From Alteribacillus sp. YIM 98480 (GTDB lineage: Bacteria; Bacillota; Bacilli; Bacillales; Marinococcaceae), in the NCBI RefSeq assembly GCF_009765375.1, contig NZ_VTOK01000004.1:176833-240832 (forward strand): DNA of 64,000 nt, written 5' to 3'. This document shows, in pieces, positions 1 through 8,629 of the stretch (position 1 is the first letter of the stretch; every line of letters starts with the position of its first letter). The translations under genes and the position numbers were made by a program. Below the pieces are notes generated by a model, which worked only from the letters and a program-made list of their open reading frames with translations, was not told the DNA's origin and searched no databases.

Positions 1-1042
1 CTCGTCCAACGATATTTTCTCGTTCAATAATTTCAATGTTCTTTAAAGCAACGGCGCAGGCTGCTGGATGACCGCCGTATGTGGAAACGTGACGGAAATG
101 ATTGTTTCCGTCGTTTTCTTTAAACGTTTCATAGATCTCATTTTTAATAGATGTAGCACCTAAGGGAAGATAGCCGCTTGTTAAGCCTTTTGCTGTTGTG
201 ATGATATCCGGCTGTACTCCTTTGGCGTGCATATACCCAAACATTTGGCCGGTGCGTCCAAACCCAGAAACTACTTCATCGATAATAAGAAGGACATTAT
301 ATTTATCACAAATTTCACGAACTCGTTTTAAATAGCGGTCAGATTGCGGCTTAATGACACCGCCGCCTGATATATAAGGTTCCATAATAAAACCAGCAAC
401 GGTTTCTGCTCCTTCCCAAATGATCACTTGTTCAAGTAAGTTTGCAGCCATTTCATCGTCTTGTTCAGGATTGTTAAATGTACTGCGATAAGCGTAAGGA
501 GGCGGAACATGCAGGAATCCTGGGACACCTGGGTCGTACTTGACGCGGCGCTGGGCTTGGGCAGTCGCACTCATGGCCCCCATTGTGGTTCCATGATAAG
601 CACGATATCTGGAAATGAACTTGTATTTATCTGGGTTTCCGGTTTGTTTATGGTATTGTCTTGTTATTTTAAAGGCTGTTTCGTTCGCATCGGATCCTCC
701 ATTGGAAAAGAAAGTACGATACCCTCCGCCAAGCAGTTCACTTAATTTAGCGGAAAGTTCAATCGCTGGTTGATGGCTGAAGGTTAGCGGGAAATAAGCC
801 AGTGTGTCCATTTGATTTTTGGCAGCTTCTGTAATTTCCGTTTGGCCGTGGCCAAGGTTTAAGCACCATAAACCAGATACACCGTCCATATACTTGTTTC
901 CTTCCATATCCGTAAACCAGGAACCTTCACCGTGTGCTGCGATCATGGGGGGAGCATCTGGGTTGTATTTGTGCATGGCGTGCCAAAGATGGTCATGGTC
1001 TTGCTGGGCAAGTCTATTTTCTTCCGTTTTTTGTTGAACCAT
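1..1042 (-). CDS. tpa: Taurine-pyruvate aminotransferase, 3' end cut by window edge
   Basis: Class III PLP-dependent aminotransferase, about 347 residues visible out of a usual 450 or so; the C-terminus lies beyond base 1. Reading leftward from ATG at 1042 it begins MVQQKTEENRLAQQDHDHLW. The fold-type I signature IDEVVSGFGRTG is present, followed by TTAKGLTSGYLPLGA with the PLP-binding lysine. It would transfer the amino group of taurine to pyruvate, giving sulfoacetaldehyde and L-alanine. An AGGAGGAG site lies upstream of the start. It is 14 bp downstream of ald in the same direction; ald regenerates pyruvate from the alanine, and xsc nearby consumes sulfoacetaldehyde. This context favours taurine over other omega-amino donors (beta-alanine or GABA type enzymes are the alternative). 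Confidence 0.88.
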   Translation of the reverse strand, partial: MVQQKTEENRLAQQDHDHLWHAMHKYNPDAPPMIAAHGEGSWFTDMEGNKYMDGVSGLWCLNLGHGQTEITEAAKNQMDTLAYFPLTFSHQPAIELSAKLSELLGGGYRTFFSNGGSDANETAFKITRQYHKQTGNPDKYKFISRYRAYHGTTMGAMSATAQAQRRVKYDPGVPGFLHVPPPYAYRSTFNNPEQDDEMAANLLEQVIIWEGAETVAGFIMEPYISGGGVIKPQSDRYLKRVREICDKYNVLLIIDEVVSGFGRTGQMFGYMHAKGVQPDIITTAKGLTSGYLPLGATSIKNEIYETFKENDGNNHFRHVSTYGGHPAACAVALKNIEIIERENIVGR

Positions 1043-1056
1043 AATACGACTCCTCC

Positions 1057-2190
1057 TTATACTGTCATCGTTTTTGCTTTTAAAAAATCTTCATAAGGTT
1101 CATACGTCATGTCATGGGCTGCTGCAACAGCGGGATGGGCAATGCTTCCGTTTATGGTGTTTATGGCAGATGTTAGTTCTGGATGTTTGTTAATTGCTTC
1201 TTGAAGTCCAAGCGATGCAATGGCTTGAGCATAAGGCATCGTATTGTTTGTTAAAGCAAGGGTAGATGTTCGAGAGACAGAACCCGGAATATTGGCAACC
1301 GCATAGTGAACGACTCCATATTTTGTGTAAGTAGGTGCATCGTGTGTGGTAATGCGGTCAATTGTTTCAATCGAACCACCTTGATCTATAGCAACGTCTA
1401 CAATAACAGAACCTTCATTCATGTCCTGAACCATGCTTTCTTTCACTAGTTTGGGTGCTCTTGCACCTGGTATTAAAACAGCACCTATTAGTAAATCTGA
1501 AGTCGTTACGGCTTCATAAAGGTTATGAGGGTTAGACATAATCGTCGTTACTTGCCCATTAAATTGATCATCCAGTTCCCGAAGGCGTTTAGAGCTGATG
1601 TCTAAAATGTTTACTCTAGCACCTAATCCAAGCGCCATTTTGGCCGCATTCGTTCCGACAATACCTCCTCCAACAATTGTCACTGCTGCTGGCGGCACCC
1701 CAGGAACGCCGCCTAACATAACACCTTTGCCGCCTTTAGAACCTTCTAGAAATTGAGCACCAATTTGAACAGACATTCGTCCAGCCACTTCGCTCATTGG
1801 AGTAAGCAGAGGCAAGGATCCGTCTTTAAGTGTCAACGTTTCATAGGCAAGGGCTGTGACTTTACTATCTCGCAACGCTTTCGTTAACTTAGGCTCGGCT
1901 GCAAGATGAAGATAGGTGAATAGTATAAGATCTTCTCGGAAAAACCTAAATTCTTCTTCAAGTGGCTCTTTTACTTTCATAACCATCTCACAAGACCAGG
2001 CTTCTTCTGCTGTCTGAACAATGGAGGCGCCGGCTTCCTGATAATTTTCATCGCTAAATCCGCTTCCTGCACCAGCCTCCGTTTCAATGATGATTTCATG
2101 TCCAGCCCGTAATAGGTTAGCTGCGCCGCCTGGCGTAATTGCCACTCTTTTTTCATTATTTTTAATTTCAGCTGGAATTCCAATTTGCAT
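1057..2190 (-). CDS. ald: Alanine dehydrogenase
   Basis: NAD-dependent L-alanine dehydrogenase, 377 residues, normal length for the family. It opens MQIGIPAEIKNNEKRVAITP, the typical alanine dehydrogenase/transhydrogenase N-terminal domain with the conserved K-R-V motif. The Rossmann segment VTIVGGGIVGTNAAKMALGL binds NAD, and an HYAVANIPGSVSRTST motif is near residue 300. It converts alanine made by the downstream aminotransferase to pyruvate plus ammonium, so the amino acceptor is recycled. An AAGGAGG site precedes the ATG at 2190. The gene heads the leftward ald-tpa operon, divergent from gntR, and the 20-bp inverted repeat at 2225-2244 lies just upstream of its ribosome site. Confidence 0.94.
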   Translation of the reverse strand: MQIGIPAEIKNNEKRVAITPGGAANLLRAGHEIIIETEAGAGSGFSDENYQEAGASIVQTAEEAWSCEMVMKVKEPLEEEFRFFREDLILFTYLHLAAEPKLTKALRDSKVTALAYETLTLKDGSLPLLTPMSEVAGRMSVQIGAQFLEGSKGGKGVMLGGVPGVPPAAVTIVGGGIVGTNAAKMALGLGARVNILDISSKRLRELDDQFNGQVTTIMSNPHNLYEAVTTSDLLIGAVLIPGARAPKLVKESMVQDMNEGSVIVDVAIDQGGSIETIDRITTHDAPTYTKYGVVHYAVANIPGSVSRTSTLALTNNTMPYAQAIASLGLQEAINKHPELTSAINTINGSIAHPAVAAAHDMTYEPYEDFLKAKTMTV

Positions 2191-2224
2191 AGACGAAACC
2201 TCCTTTATTTAAACAACAAGCAAT

Positions 2225-2244
2225 TGGTACGGACGACCTAACCA
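2225..2244 (-). promoter_or_regulatory. Candidate GntR operator upstream of ald-tpa
   Basis: In the ald direction the sequence is TGGTTAGGTCGTCCGTACCA: an imperfect inverted repeat TGGTTAGG / CCGTACCA (6 of 8 positions pair) around a 4-bp spacer. The same arrangement with an identical right half CCGTACCA occurs before xsc (3364-3383) and before the APC permease (6779-6798). Its place directly upstream of the ribosome site suits repression. Assignment to the adjacent GntR protein is inference. Confidence 0.65.
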
Positions 2245-2486
2245 CTTGATTTATATTTTCATTTAAACACAAAACATAAATTGTCACAATGTTTTAAATA
2301 AATTAATTTTTTTGTTTTTTTAATAATGATTATTTAAAATAGTAATAGATATGGAAATGTAAAGATGATAAACGATAACGAAAGAAGTGGATTGAAATAA
2401 TAAAAGGAGGGAGTATTATTAAATCATTGGAAAAACAGTGATACCAATCTATAATGTAGACAAACGAAATAGAAATGAGGGATAAG

Positions 2487-3209
2487 ATGAAACTAGATTA
2501 TAAAAACCCATTGCCATTACATGCACAGCTTAAAAAGAAACTGTCAGAACGGATCAATAACGGATTTTATTCGGATCGTCTTCCAAGTGAAAGAGAGTTT
2601 ATGGATGAATATGGAGTGAGCAGAAGTACCGTACGAGAGGCTATTTCATCTTTAGTTAAAGAAGGTCTTTTAATTAAAAGACATGGTGTTGGGACATTTG
2701 TTTCTCCTAAACCCATTCAAGACTGGCTCGGGAATTTAAAAAGCACGACAGAAACGATTACGGAAATGAATCTTCAACCCGAAGTGCAATTAATAACCCA
2801 TGGGGAAGCACAGCCTCCAGAGCCGCTGCAAAATATGGTCGATGATGAAACGGTCTATTTTATTAAACGGCTTCGCTTTGCAGATGGACATCCCATTGCG
2901 TTAGAAAATGATTATTACCCATTAGACATAGGAAAGCAGTTAACTCAATTTGATTTGAACACAGAAACGATTTATGATTTGTTGGAAAATAAATTGCTGC
3001 TTCGGTTGAATAAAGCAAAGCAAGTGATAAAAGTAGGCAAGATCGAGAAAGAGGACTCAGAATTACTCCAATTGGAAGAAGATGAAAGCGTATTAATTTC
3101 AGAACGCTTTATTACATCGGCGGATGAGCAATGGATAGAATTTTCAAATAGCTATTTCCGTCCGGATATGTATTCTTTTTCGATTGATTTAGAACGTAAA
3201 AACGGTTAG
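2487..3209 (+). CDS. GntR-family (HutC/UTRA) regulator of taurine genes
   Basis: 240 residues from ATG 2487; ATG 2475 is an alternative, but its own bases form the GAGGGA ribosome site for 2487. Residues 1-70 are a GntR winged helix (LPSEREFMDEYGVSRSTVREA, then VGTFV), and the remainder is a UTRA effector domain ending in the usual S-N-S-Y-F-R-P pattern. It lies between the divergent ald-tpa operon and xsc, and a shared 20-bp inverted repeat precedes three transcription units of the island. The most likely role is a taurine- or sulfoacetaldehyde-responsive repressor. It is not of the MocR type described for TauR of Rhodobacter, because the aminotransferase-like domain is absent. Confidence 0.88.
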   Translation: MKLDYKNPLPLHAQLKKKLSERINNGFYSDRLPSEREFMDEYGVSRSTVREAISSLVKEGLLIKRHGVGTFVSPKPIQDWLGNLKSTTETITEMNLQPEVQLITHGEAQPPEPLQNMVDDETVYFIKRLRFADGHPIALENDYYPLDIGKQLTQFDLNTETIYDLLENKLLLRLNKAKQVIKVGKIEKEDSELLQLEEDESVLISERFITSADEQWIEFSNSYFRPDMYSFSIDLERKNG

Positions 3210-3246
3210 GGCGCTAGTAAGTGCGCCTTCAATTATTACATTTTTT
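3210..3246 (+). terminator. Weak terminator after gntR
   Basis: Short GGCGC / GCGCC stem (3210-3214 with 3223-3227) just after the stop codon, followed by an AT-rich stretch ending in TTTTTT. It is weak, and partial read-through into xsc is possible. Confidence 0.35.
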
Positions 3247-3363
3247 AATGGCTTCAATCACACTTCATAATAAGAAAAATAAAAATAGTTGTTTATTTTT
3301 TTAGAAAATTCTGTTTTAATAAAAGTGTACATTGTTCATTTCATTATATCATTACGGATGATG

Positions 3364-3383
3364 TGGTCCTGTCGTCCGTACCA
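3364..3383 (+). promoter_or_regulatory. Candidate GntR operator upstream of xsc
   Basis: TGGTCCTGTCGTCCGTACCA: left half TGGTCCTG pairs at 6 of 8 positions with right half CCGTACCA across the spacer TCGT. The spacer and right half match the ald site exactly. It lies about 75 bp upstream of the xsc start. A second, offset inverted repeat ACGGA/TCCGT (3354-3358 with 3375-3379) overlaps it. Confidence 0.65.
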
Positions 3384-3457
3384 CTTCCAATGAAAGCGAG
3401 AAAGGAAACACGTTTTCATCTCTACTTATTTTTTATTTAAATAAAGGAGGAATCATG

Positions 3458-5224
3458 ATGCAGACACAAACACCAACAGGCATTCATTTTGAAAAGAAGG
3501 TGAAAATGACACCAAGTGAAGCTATTGTAGAAACCCTTGTTGCTGAAGGCATTGATCATATGTACGGGATCCTGGGCTCTGCTTTTATGGACATGTTAGA
3601 TCTGTTGCCAGAGGCAGGGATTGAGTTTATTCCAGTACGTCACGAACAAAGCGCAGCCCATATGGCCGATGGGTATACGCGTGTAACCGGCAAAGCAGGA
3701 GTAGTTATTGGCCAAAATGGCCCGGGAATCACAAACATGGTTACGTCGGTCGCAGCGGCTCATTTGGCGCACACGCCGATGGTGGTCATCTCCCCATCTG
3801 CCGGAACACCGACCATAGGTTGGGATGGCTTCCAAGAAGCAAATCAAGTGTCGATTTTTGAATCGATCACAAAAGAAACCGTGCAGGTTCCTCATGTCAG
3901 CAGGGTGGCTGATTGTCTGCGGACGGCGTTTCGGATTGCATATGCCGAAAAAGGACCGGTGCTCTTTGATATTCCGCGCGATTTATTTTTTGGTGAAATC
4001 GAAGAACAAATTCTGCAGCCGCATCAGTACCGCGTAACCAAACGTGGATTTGGAGATTCGGCAGCGCTTGATACGGCAGTTGAACTGTTAAAAGATGCGA
4101 AGAAGCCTGCGATTATATCCGGTCGCGGTGTTGTAGACGCTGATGCGATAGAGGATGTAAAAAATATCGCTGAACACTTATCGGCACCAGTGGCGACGTC
4201 TTATATGCATAATGACGCTTTTCCGTGGAACCATGAATTAGCAGTAGGACCGATTGGCTATATGGGAGCTAAATCAGCGATGCGCAGTTTACAGGACGCG
4301 GATGTATTACTAGCAATCGGCACCCGTCTATCGGTATTTGGAACATTACCAGCTTATGATATTGACTATTTCCCGAAAAATGCGAAAATTATTCAAGTGG
4401 ATATCAACCACCGCAACATCGCACGAACCCATCCGATTGAATGCGGCATTTTAGGGGATGCCAAAGATGTCTCTGAAGAACTGTATACTCGTCTCAGCCA
4501 AGCAGATCCTAAACGTCCGGTCGACACCCAGCGCCGCCTGTCTATTAAAGAAGAGCGTCAGAAGTGGGTGGCAGAGATTGAAGAGCTCGCGATGGAGGAT
4601 GGAGAACCGATGAATCCGCGCCGGGCTTTACTGGAGATATCCAACCTCCTTACCGATGATACGATCGTTACTTCTGATATAGGGAACACGTCGTCTACGT
4701 CCAATTCGTATCTGCGGTTTAATGAACCGCGGAAACACTTGGCGGCCCTTACATTTGGGAATTGCGGATTTGCTTACCCAGCAGCTATTGGAGCCAAAAA
4801 AGGAAACCCAGAAGCTCCGGTTGTTGCGATTGCCGGGGACGGAGCATGGGGGATGAGTCTGCATGAAGTAAGCACCGCCGTCGAACAAAAGATTCCAGTT
4901 GTTGCGTGTGTCATTAATAACGGTGCTTGGTGCGCGGAGAAGAAAAATCAGGTAGACTATTATAATAATCGTTTTGTTGGAGCGGATATTGAAGGGCCGG
5001 ATTTTGCCGAAGTAGCTCGCAGCATGGGAGCTGCCGGAGAAACAGTGGATAATCCGGAAGATTTAAAACGGGCCTTTACTGAAGCGCTGCATTCAGACCG
5101 CCCTACCGTATTAAACATCAAAGTCGACGGCACGCAGCTCGCACCGCCGTTTCGAAAGGATGCCCTGAAAATGCCAGTGCGCCATCTCGACAAATATGCA
5201 CATCTTGATCACCGTAATTGGTAA
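3458..5224 (+). CDS. xsc: Sulfoacetaldehyde acetyltransferase
   Basis: ThDP-dependent enzyme of the acetolactate-synthase fold, 588 residues from ATG 3458 (ATG 3455 is 3 bp upstream; AAGGAGG spacing favours 3458). It cleaves sulfoacetaldehyde with phosphate to acetyl phosphate and sulfite. Visible domains: N-terminal pyrimidine-binding domain with the ThDP-activating glutamate in [14 protein letters not shown]; a central Rossmann domain; and the C-terminal PP domain with GDGAWGMS and, about 30 residues on, [12 protein letters not shown], the metal-ThDP motif. The NNGAW..E..NQ pattern fits Xsc better than acetolactate synthase. It has its own upstream operator and a terminator downstream, and is the carbon-releasing step for the taurine genes around it. 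Confidence 0.93.
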   Translation: MQTQTPTGIHFEKKVKMTPSEAIVETLVAEGIDHMYGILGSAFMDMLDLLPEAGIEFIPVRHEQSAAHMADGYTRVTGKAGVVIGQNGPGITNMVTSVAAAHLAHTPMVVISPSAGTPTIGWDGFQEANQVSIFESITKETVQVPHVSRVADCLRTAFRIAYAEKGPVLFDIPRDLFFGEIEEQILQPHQYRVTKRGFGDSAALDTAVELLKDAKKPAIISGRGVVDADAIEDVKNIAEHLSAPVATSYMHNDAFPWNHELAVGPIGYMGAKSAMRSLQDADVLLAIGTRLSVFGTLPAYDIDYFPKNAKIIQVDINHRNIARTHPIECGILGDAKDVSEELYTRLSQADPKRPVDTQRRLSIKEERQKWVAEIEELAMEDGEPMNPRRALLEISNLLTDDTIVTSDIGNTSSTSNSYLRFNEPRKHLAALTFGNCGFAYPAAIGAKKGNPEAPVVAIAGDGAWGMSLHEVSTAVEQKIPVVACVINNGAWCAEKKNQVDYYNNRFVGADIEGPDFAEVARSMGAAGETVDNPEDLKRAFTEALHSDRPTVLNIKVDGTQLAPPFRKDALKMPVRHLDKYAHLDHRNW

Positions 5225-5227
5225 CAA

Positions 5228-5277
5228 ATAAGAAGTCCCTGGACGTGTATGTCATGTTCAGGGGCTGTTTCTTCTTA
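5228..5277 (+). terminator. Stem-loop after xsc
   Basis: Imperfect stem AAGAAGTCCCTGGAC ... GTTCAGGGGCTGTTTCTTCTT directly behind the xsc stop codon. It has a purine-rich left arm and a pyrimidine-rich right arm but no clean T-run. It separates xsc from the lysR unit. Confidence 0.5.
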
Positions 5278-5331
5278 GTGCATATTATTATATTTTTGGT
5301 TTTTGATGCCATAAGAAAGGTGGGATTAGCT

Positions 5332-6246
5332 TTGAACCATGATCATTTAAAGACCTTTTTGACTGTTGCAGATCAAAAAAGCTTTTCCGAAGCGGCACGT
5401 ATTCTTTATTTATCACAGCCTACCATTACTTCACAAATTAAGGCGCTTGAAAGTACGATCAATGCCACGCTATTTGTTCGGACTAAAAAGTATGTAGAAT
5501 TAACACAAGCGGCTAAAACACTTTATCCATATGCAAAAGAAATTATAAACATTCAAATTCAAGCTCAAAATGACATTCACCAATTGCTAGGTGAACTGCA
5601 CGGAAAATTGATCATCGCTAGCAGTTTAACGATTGGTGAAAATATTCTTCCTTCCTTGCTTTATGAATTTAAAATGAAGTACCCCCGAGTCGAATTAAAT
5701 ACAGAAATCATTAATAGTCAGTATATTGCGGAAATGGTTAAAAATGGAGAATTGGAAATTGGGCTTATCGAAGCTGAGCTAGAGGAGCCGGTTTTGGAAA
5801 TGGAGCCTTTCATGTCTGATGAACTCTTATTGGTTGCTAGAAAGGGATACTTTACTGAACCTAAACAGATAATTACCATTGAAGAACTAAGTACAACTCC
5901 AATTGTTTTGAGAGAAAAGGGGTCCGGAACGCGTACGGTTGTTCATCAGCACTTGAAAAATAATGGAATCTCCCCAGAAGACTTACATGTTGTCCTTGAG
6001 CTGGGAAGTACGGAAGCTGTTAAAACAGCAGTAGAAGCAGGGCTTGGAGTGTCTATATTATCCAAACATGCCATAAGAAAAGAATTGTCTCTTGGTTTGT
6101 TTGAAACGTTTCCTATTCAAGGCGTCAAGCTCACCCGCTGTTTTTATTTTATTTATAAAAAGAATCAACCATTGTCTTTAGTGTCCGAAAAATTTCTATC
6201 GTTAATACGGAAGAATGATTCCAACCAACAAGTAAAGGAGGACTGA
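5332..6246 (+). CDS. LysR-family regulator (CysL-like)
   Basis: 304 residues starting at TTG 5332, preceded by AAAGGTGGG; longer readings to 5218 run back through the xsc terminator and are not credible. The N-terminal LysR helix-turn-helix is clear (FLTVADQKSFSEAARILYLS, then QPTITSQIKALE). The effector domain covers roughly residues 90-295, with a typical GSTEAVKTAVEAGLGVSILS segment. It resembles the CysL/YwfK group, which in Bacillus controls sulfite reductase. A sulfite-linked role would fit because Xsc releases sulfite, but that is inference from context. A small gene follows with no real gap. Confidence 0.85.
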   Translation: MNHDHLKTFLTVADQKSFSEAARILYLSQPTITSQIKALESTINATLFVRTKKYVELTQAAKTLYPYAKEIINIQIQAQNDIHQLLGELHGKLIIASSLTIGENILPSLLYEFKMKYPRVELNTEIINSQYIAEMVKNGELEIGLIEAELEEPVLEMEPFMSDELLLVARKGYFTEPKQIITIEELSTTPIVLREKGSGTRTVVHQHLKNNGISPEDLHVVLELGSTEAVKTAVEAGLGVSILSKHAIRKELSLGLFETFPIQGVKLTRCFYFIYKKNQPLSLVSEKFLSLIRKNDSNQQVKED

Positions 6247-6248
6247 AA

Positions 6249-6590
6249 GTGGACTTTAAACAATATCAGCGTATAAAAGAAATGAATTTATATGTAACGG
6301 GGTTGTGCAGAGAAATAAATGAATCCACTATCGAGACATTTATTTCTGTAGCAGCAAATGCTGTAGAACAAATCAGCAGCGAATTCCTAGAAGACGCTAA
6401 AAAACTATCTTACCTTTCCTTGTATTTACCATTAACGAACTTATATAATCATTTACTTTGTGTGAGAACCTTTGCTCATAGAGGAGAGTTCACTACAGCC
6501 CGCATTAAAACAATAGAATGTTGCGAAGAGGTCATAGCAAATAGTAATGTGTACCTGCAAAAAATAGAATATAAGGAAAGAGGCATGTAA
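6249..6590 (+). CDS. Uncharacterised 113-residue protein
   Basis: Starts at GTG 6249, two bases after the lysR stop, with an AAAGGAGG site inside the end of lysR, so the two are co-translated. The protein is predicted mostly alpha-helical and soluble, contains two adjacent cysteines (ECCEE) near residue 92 and others at 19 and 77, and has no signal peptide or membrane segment. I do not recognise a family. Tight coupling to the regulator suggests a helper or sensor role, but nothing in the sequence proves it. Confidence 0.6.
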   Translation: MDFKQYQRIKEMNLYVTGLCREINESTIETFISVAANAVEQISSEFLEDAKKLSYLSLYLPLTNLYNHLLCVRTFAHRGEFTTARIKTIECCEEVIANSNVYLQKIEYKERGM

Positions 6591-6778
6591 AGGACCGGTA
6601 GTGGTTCTCCTTTGCAATCTCATATCTGTTTCAACATAAGACTTGGCAAAATAACACCTATATCTCTAGCTACATAATCTCTCATAAAAATTTCAAATAC
6701 AGCTCATTTAACATTTTTAATATTTTATTAATTATAAATAGTGCGATAATTCAAAGAATGTGGTTCAATTGTAACAAG

Positions 6779-6798
6779 GGGTTAGGATGTCCGTACCA
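6779..6798 (+). promoter_or_regulatory. Candidate GntR operator upstream of APC permease
   Basis: GGGTTAGGATGTCCGTACCA: left half pairs at 5 of 8 positions with the invariant right half CCGTACCA. It shares GGTTAGG and GTCCGTACCA with the ald site. Its presence ties the permease to the taurine genes. Confidence 0.6.
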
Positions 6799-6825
6799 AT
6801 ATATCTTTTGAAAAAGGAGGATAGG

Positions 6826-6846
6826 ATGAGCTCGGTTTTGAAATGA
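6826..6846 (+). other. Six-codon leader minigene with strong ribosome site
   Basis: An AAAGGAGG site at 6813-6820 is followed after 5 bp by ATG and a six-codon frame (M-S-S-V-L-K-stop), about 100 bp ahead of the permease start. It may be a translated leader, or a leftover ribosome site from a rearrangement of the region. Function unknown. Confidence 0.25.
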
Positions 6847-6943
6847 GAGCACAATCTTCACGTGAAAGAGACTATGGGGGACTTAAAAAAATAAACAGTC
6901 AGCGGCCGCACTGTTATAAAAATGTGCAAAGGGGTTTTTGAAT

Positions 6944-8413
6944 ATGAGTGACAGACCTACTTTGAAAAAGTCATTTAAGCCACATTGGATTTGGGCGATT
7001 GCACTTGGTTCTTCCATTGGTTGGGGTGCATTTGTACAACCTTCTGTGTGGATGTCTGATGCTGGACCGTTAGGAGTTATGCTAGGTTTTGTTATAGGTG
7101 CATTATTGATGATGCTTATAGCAGTCAGTTATGGTGTTTTGATTAAATCTTTTCCTGTTTCAGGCGGAGAGTTTACCTACGCATTTATAAGTCTGGGGAA
7201 GAAACACGCCTTTGTATGCGGCTGGTTTTTAACCCTTGGTTATATTTGTATTGTTGCACTAAATGCTTCAGCCTTTGCTTTGATGTTTAAGTTTGTTTTT
7301 CCAAGCCTTGTTGAGAACTTGCAAATGTATCAGATTGCCGGATGGGATGTGTATCTATTTGAAATCATGGCAGCTACACTCCTTCTAGGGATTTTCACTT
7401 ATTTCAACATAAAGGGCGGGGTCATTTCTGGAAGAATGCAATTCATTTTTTGCAGTGTAATGGTATTGAGTATTTTCACCCTTTTAATCACGGTTGGCTT
7501 CAATCCGGGGTCCAGCGTTAGTCATGTTGAGCCTTATTTTCCAACAGATAAAACAGCATTTGCAGCAATCATATCGATCGTTGCAATTGCACCTTGGGCG
7601 TATGTAGGTTTTGATAATGTCCCGCAAGCAGCTGAAGAATTTAAATTTTCTTCAAAAAAAGCTTTTTCTTTAATTATTTTTGCATTAATCGCTGCAGCTA
7701 TTTTGTACTGTGCGATGGTTTATACAACCGCTTTAATCATGCCATGGGAGGAACTAGCAAATCAAAACGTTGACTGGGGGACAGGAGCAGCCGTAGTTGA
7801 CATGTTAGGAGCTTTTGGCCTGACAATTTTAGTATTAGCTTTAACGATGGGGATATTTACCGGGTTAAACGGCTTTATCATGTCTGCCTCACGGTTACTG
7901 TTTGCCATGTCGAGAGCTAAATTTTTACCAAAAGGATTTTCAAAGTTACATCCGAAGTACAATACCCCTCACTTAGGAATTATTTTTACGACGATGATTG
8001 CCATGCTTGCCCCCTGGTTTGGAAGAGAAGTATTGCTGTGGATTGTTGATATGTCAGCCATCGGTGTTTCCATTGCCTATTTTTATACGTGCTATACAGC
8101 CTACTCTATGTTCAAGTGGTCCAATCATGACGGCAGTGCGCTTCAAGTAGAAACAGTAAGTCCTAGAAAGAAACTCATTTCCTTAATAGGGATGACCGCT
8201 AGTATTATTTTCATGGGGTTATTGCTAATCCCAAGTTCCCCAGCCTTTTTAGGGATGGAATCAAGAATAGCGTTAGTAGTATGGGTTATTCTGGGAGTAG
8301 TGTTTTATATGAAAAAACGGAAAGAATTAAATAATATATCAGACGACGAACTAAGATATTTAATATTAGGAGAAATACCAAACAGGGATGAAAAAGTAGA
8401 AAATATAAATTAA
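6944..8413 (+). CDS. APC-superfamily amino acid permease, possible taurine importer
   Basis: 489 residues with about 12 hydrophobic spans. ATG 6944 has AAAGGGG at a 9-bp distance; TTG 6938 is too close. The first helix region IGWGAFVQPSVWMSDAGPLG is the glycine-rich substrate-binding break typical of APC permeases, and WAYVGFDNVPQAAEEFK is a conserved APC motif. No binding protein or ATPase is present. The shared operator upstream and the lack of a TauABC system in the window make this the best candidate for taurine uptake; uptake of another amino acid is possible. A strong stem-loop follows. Confidence 0.8.
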   Translation: MSDRPTLKKSFKPHWIWAIALGSSIGWGAFVQPSVWMSDAGPLGVMLGFVIGALLMMLIAVSYGVLIKSFPVSGGEFTYAFISLGKKHAFVCGWFLTLGYICIVALNASAFALMFKFVFPSLVENLQMYQIAGWDVYLFEIMAATLLLGIFTYFNIKGGVISGRMQFIFCSVMVLSIFTLLITVGFNPGSSVSHVEPYFPTDKTAFAAIISIVAIAPWAYVGFDNVPQAAEEFKFSSKKAFSLIIFALIAAAILYCAMVYTTALIMPWEELANQNVDWGTGAAVVDMLGAFGLTILVLALTMGIFTGLNGFIMSASRLLFAMSRAKFLPKGFSKLHPKYNTPHLGIIFTTMIAMLAPWFGREVLLWIVDMSAIGVSIAYFYTCYTAYSMFKWSNHDGSALQVETVSPRKKLISLIGMTASIIFMGLLLIPSSPAFLGMESRIALVVWVILGVVFYMKKRKELNNISDDELRYLILGEIPNRDEKVENIN

Positions 8414-8423
8414 AGACAAGAAA

Positions 8424-8463
8424 GAAGCTGCTCCAAACGTGATAAATCACTTGGGGCAGCTTC
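8424..8463 (+). terminator. Stem-loop after permease
   Basis: GAAGCTGCTCCAA / TTGGGGCAGCTTC stem (8424-8436 with 8451-8463), nearly perfect, 11 bp behind the permease stop. No long T-run follows. Confidence 0.6.
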
Positions 8464-8629
8464 CATCTAGTTTAATATCCCTTAGAAAGATATTATACCG
8501 CGAAGATATTCACATCTATATCTTTTTTTCTTTTCAAGTTTTTTGTATATTTTTGATACCATAGTAGTGTTGCTTTTAAAAGAAAATTTTTCGAGCAGCG
8601 TACAAAAACATAAAAGGAAAGAAGCAGAC

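Noticed and set aside
461-1037. Two plus-strand open frames (461-745 and 819-1037)
   Set aside because: They lie entirely antisense to the aminotransferase gene, which reads clean protein with known motifs; no ribosome sites or family match on the plus strand.
6249-6590. Small gene after lysR as a toxin or antitoxin
   Set aside because: There is no partner gene, length and composition do not suggest it, and it is coupled to a regulator; no claim beyond unknown protein is supported.
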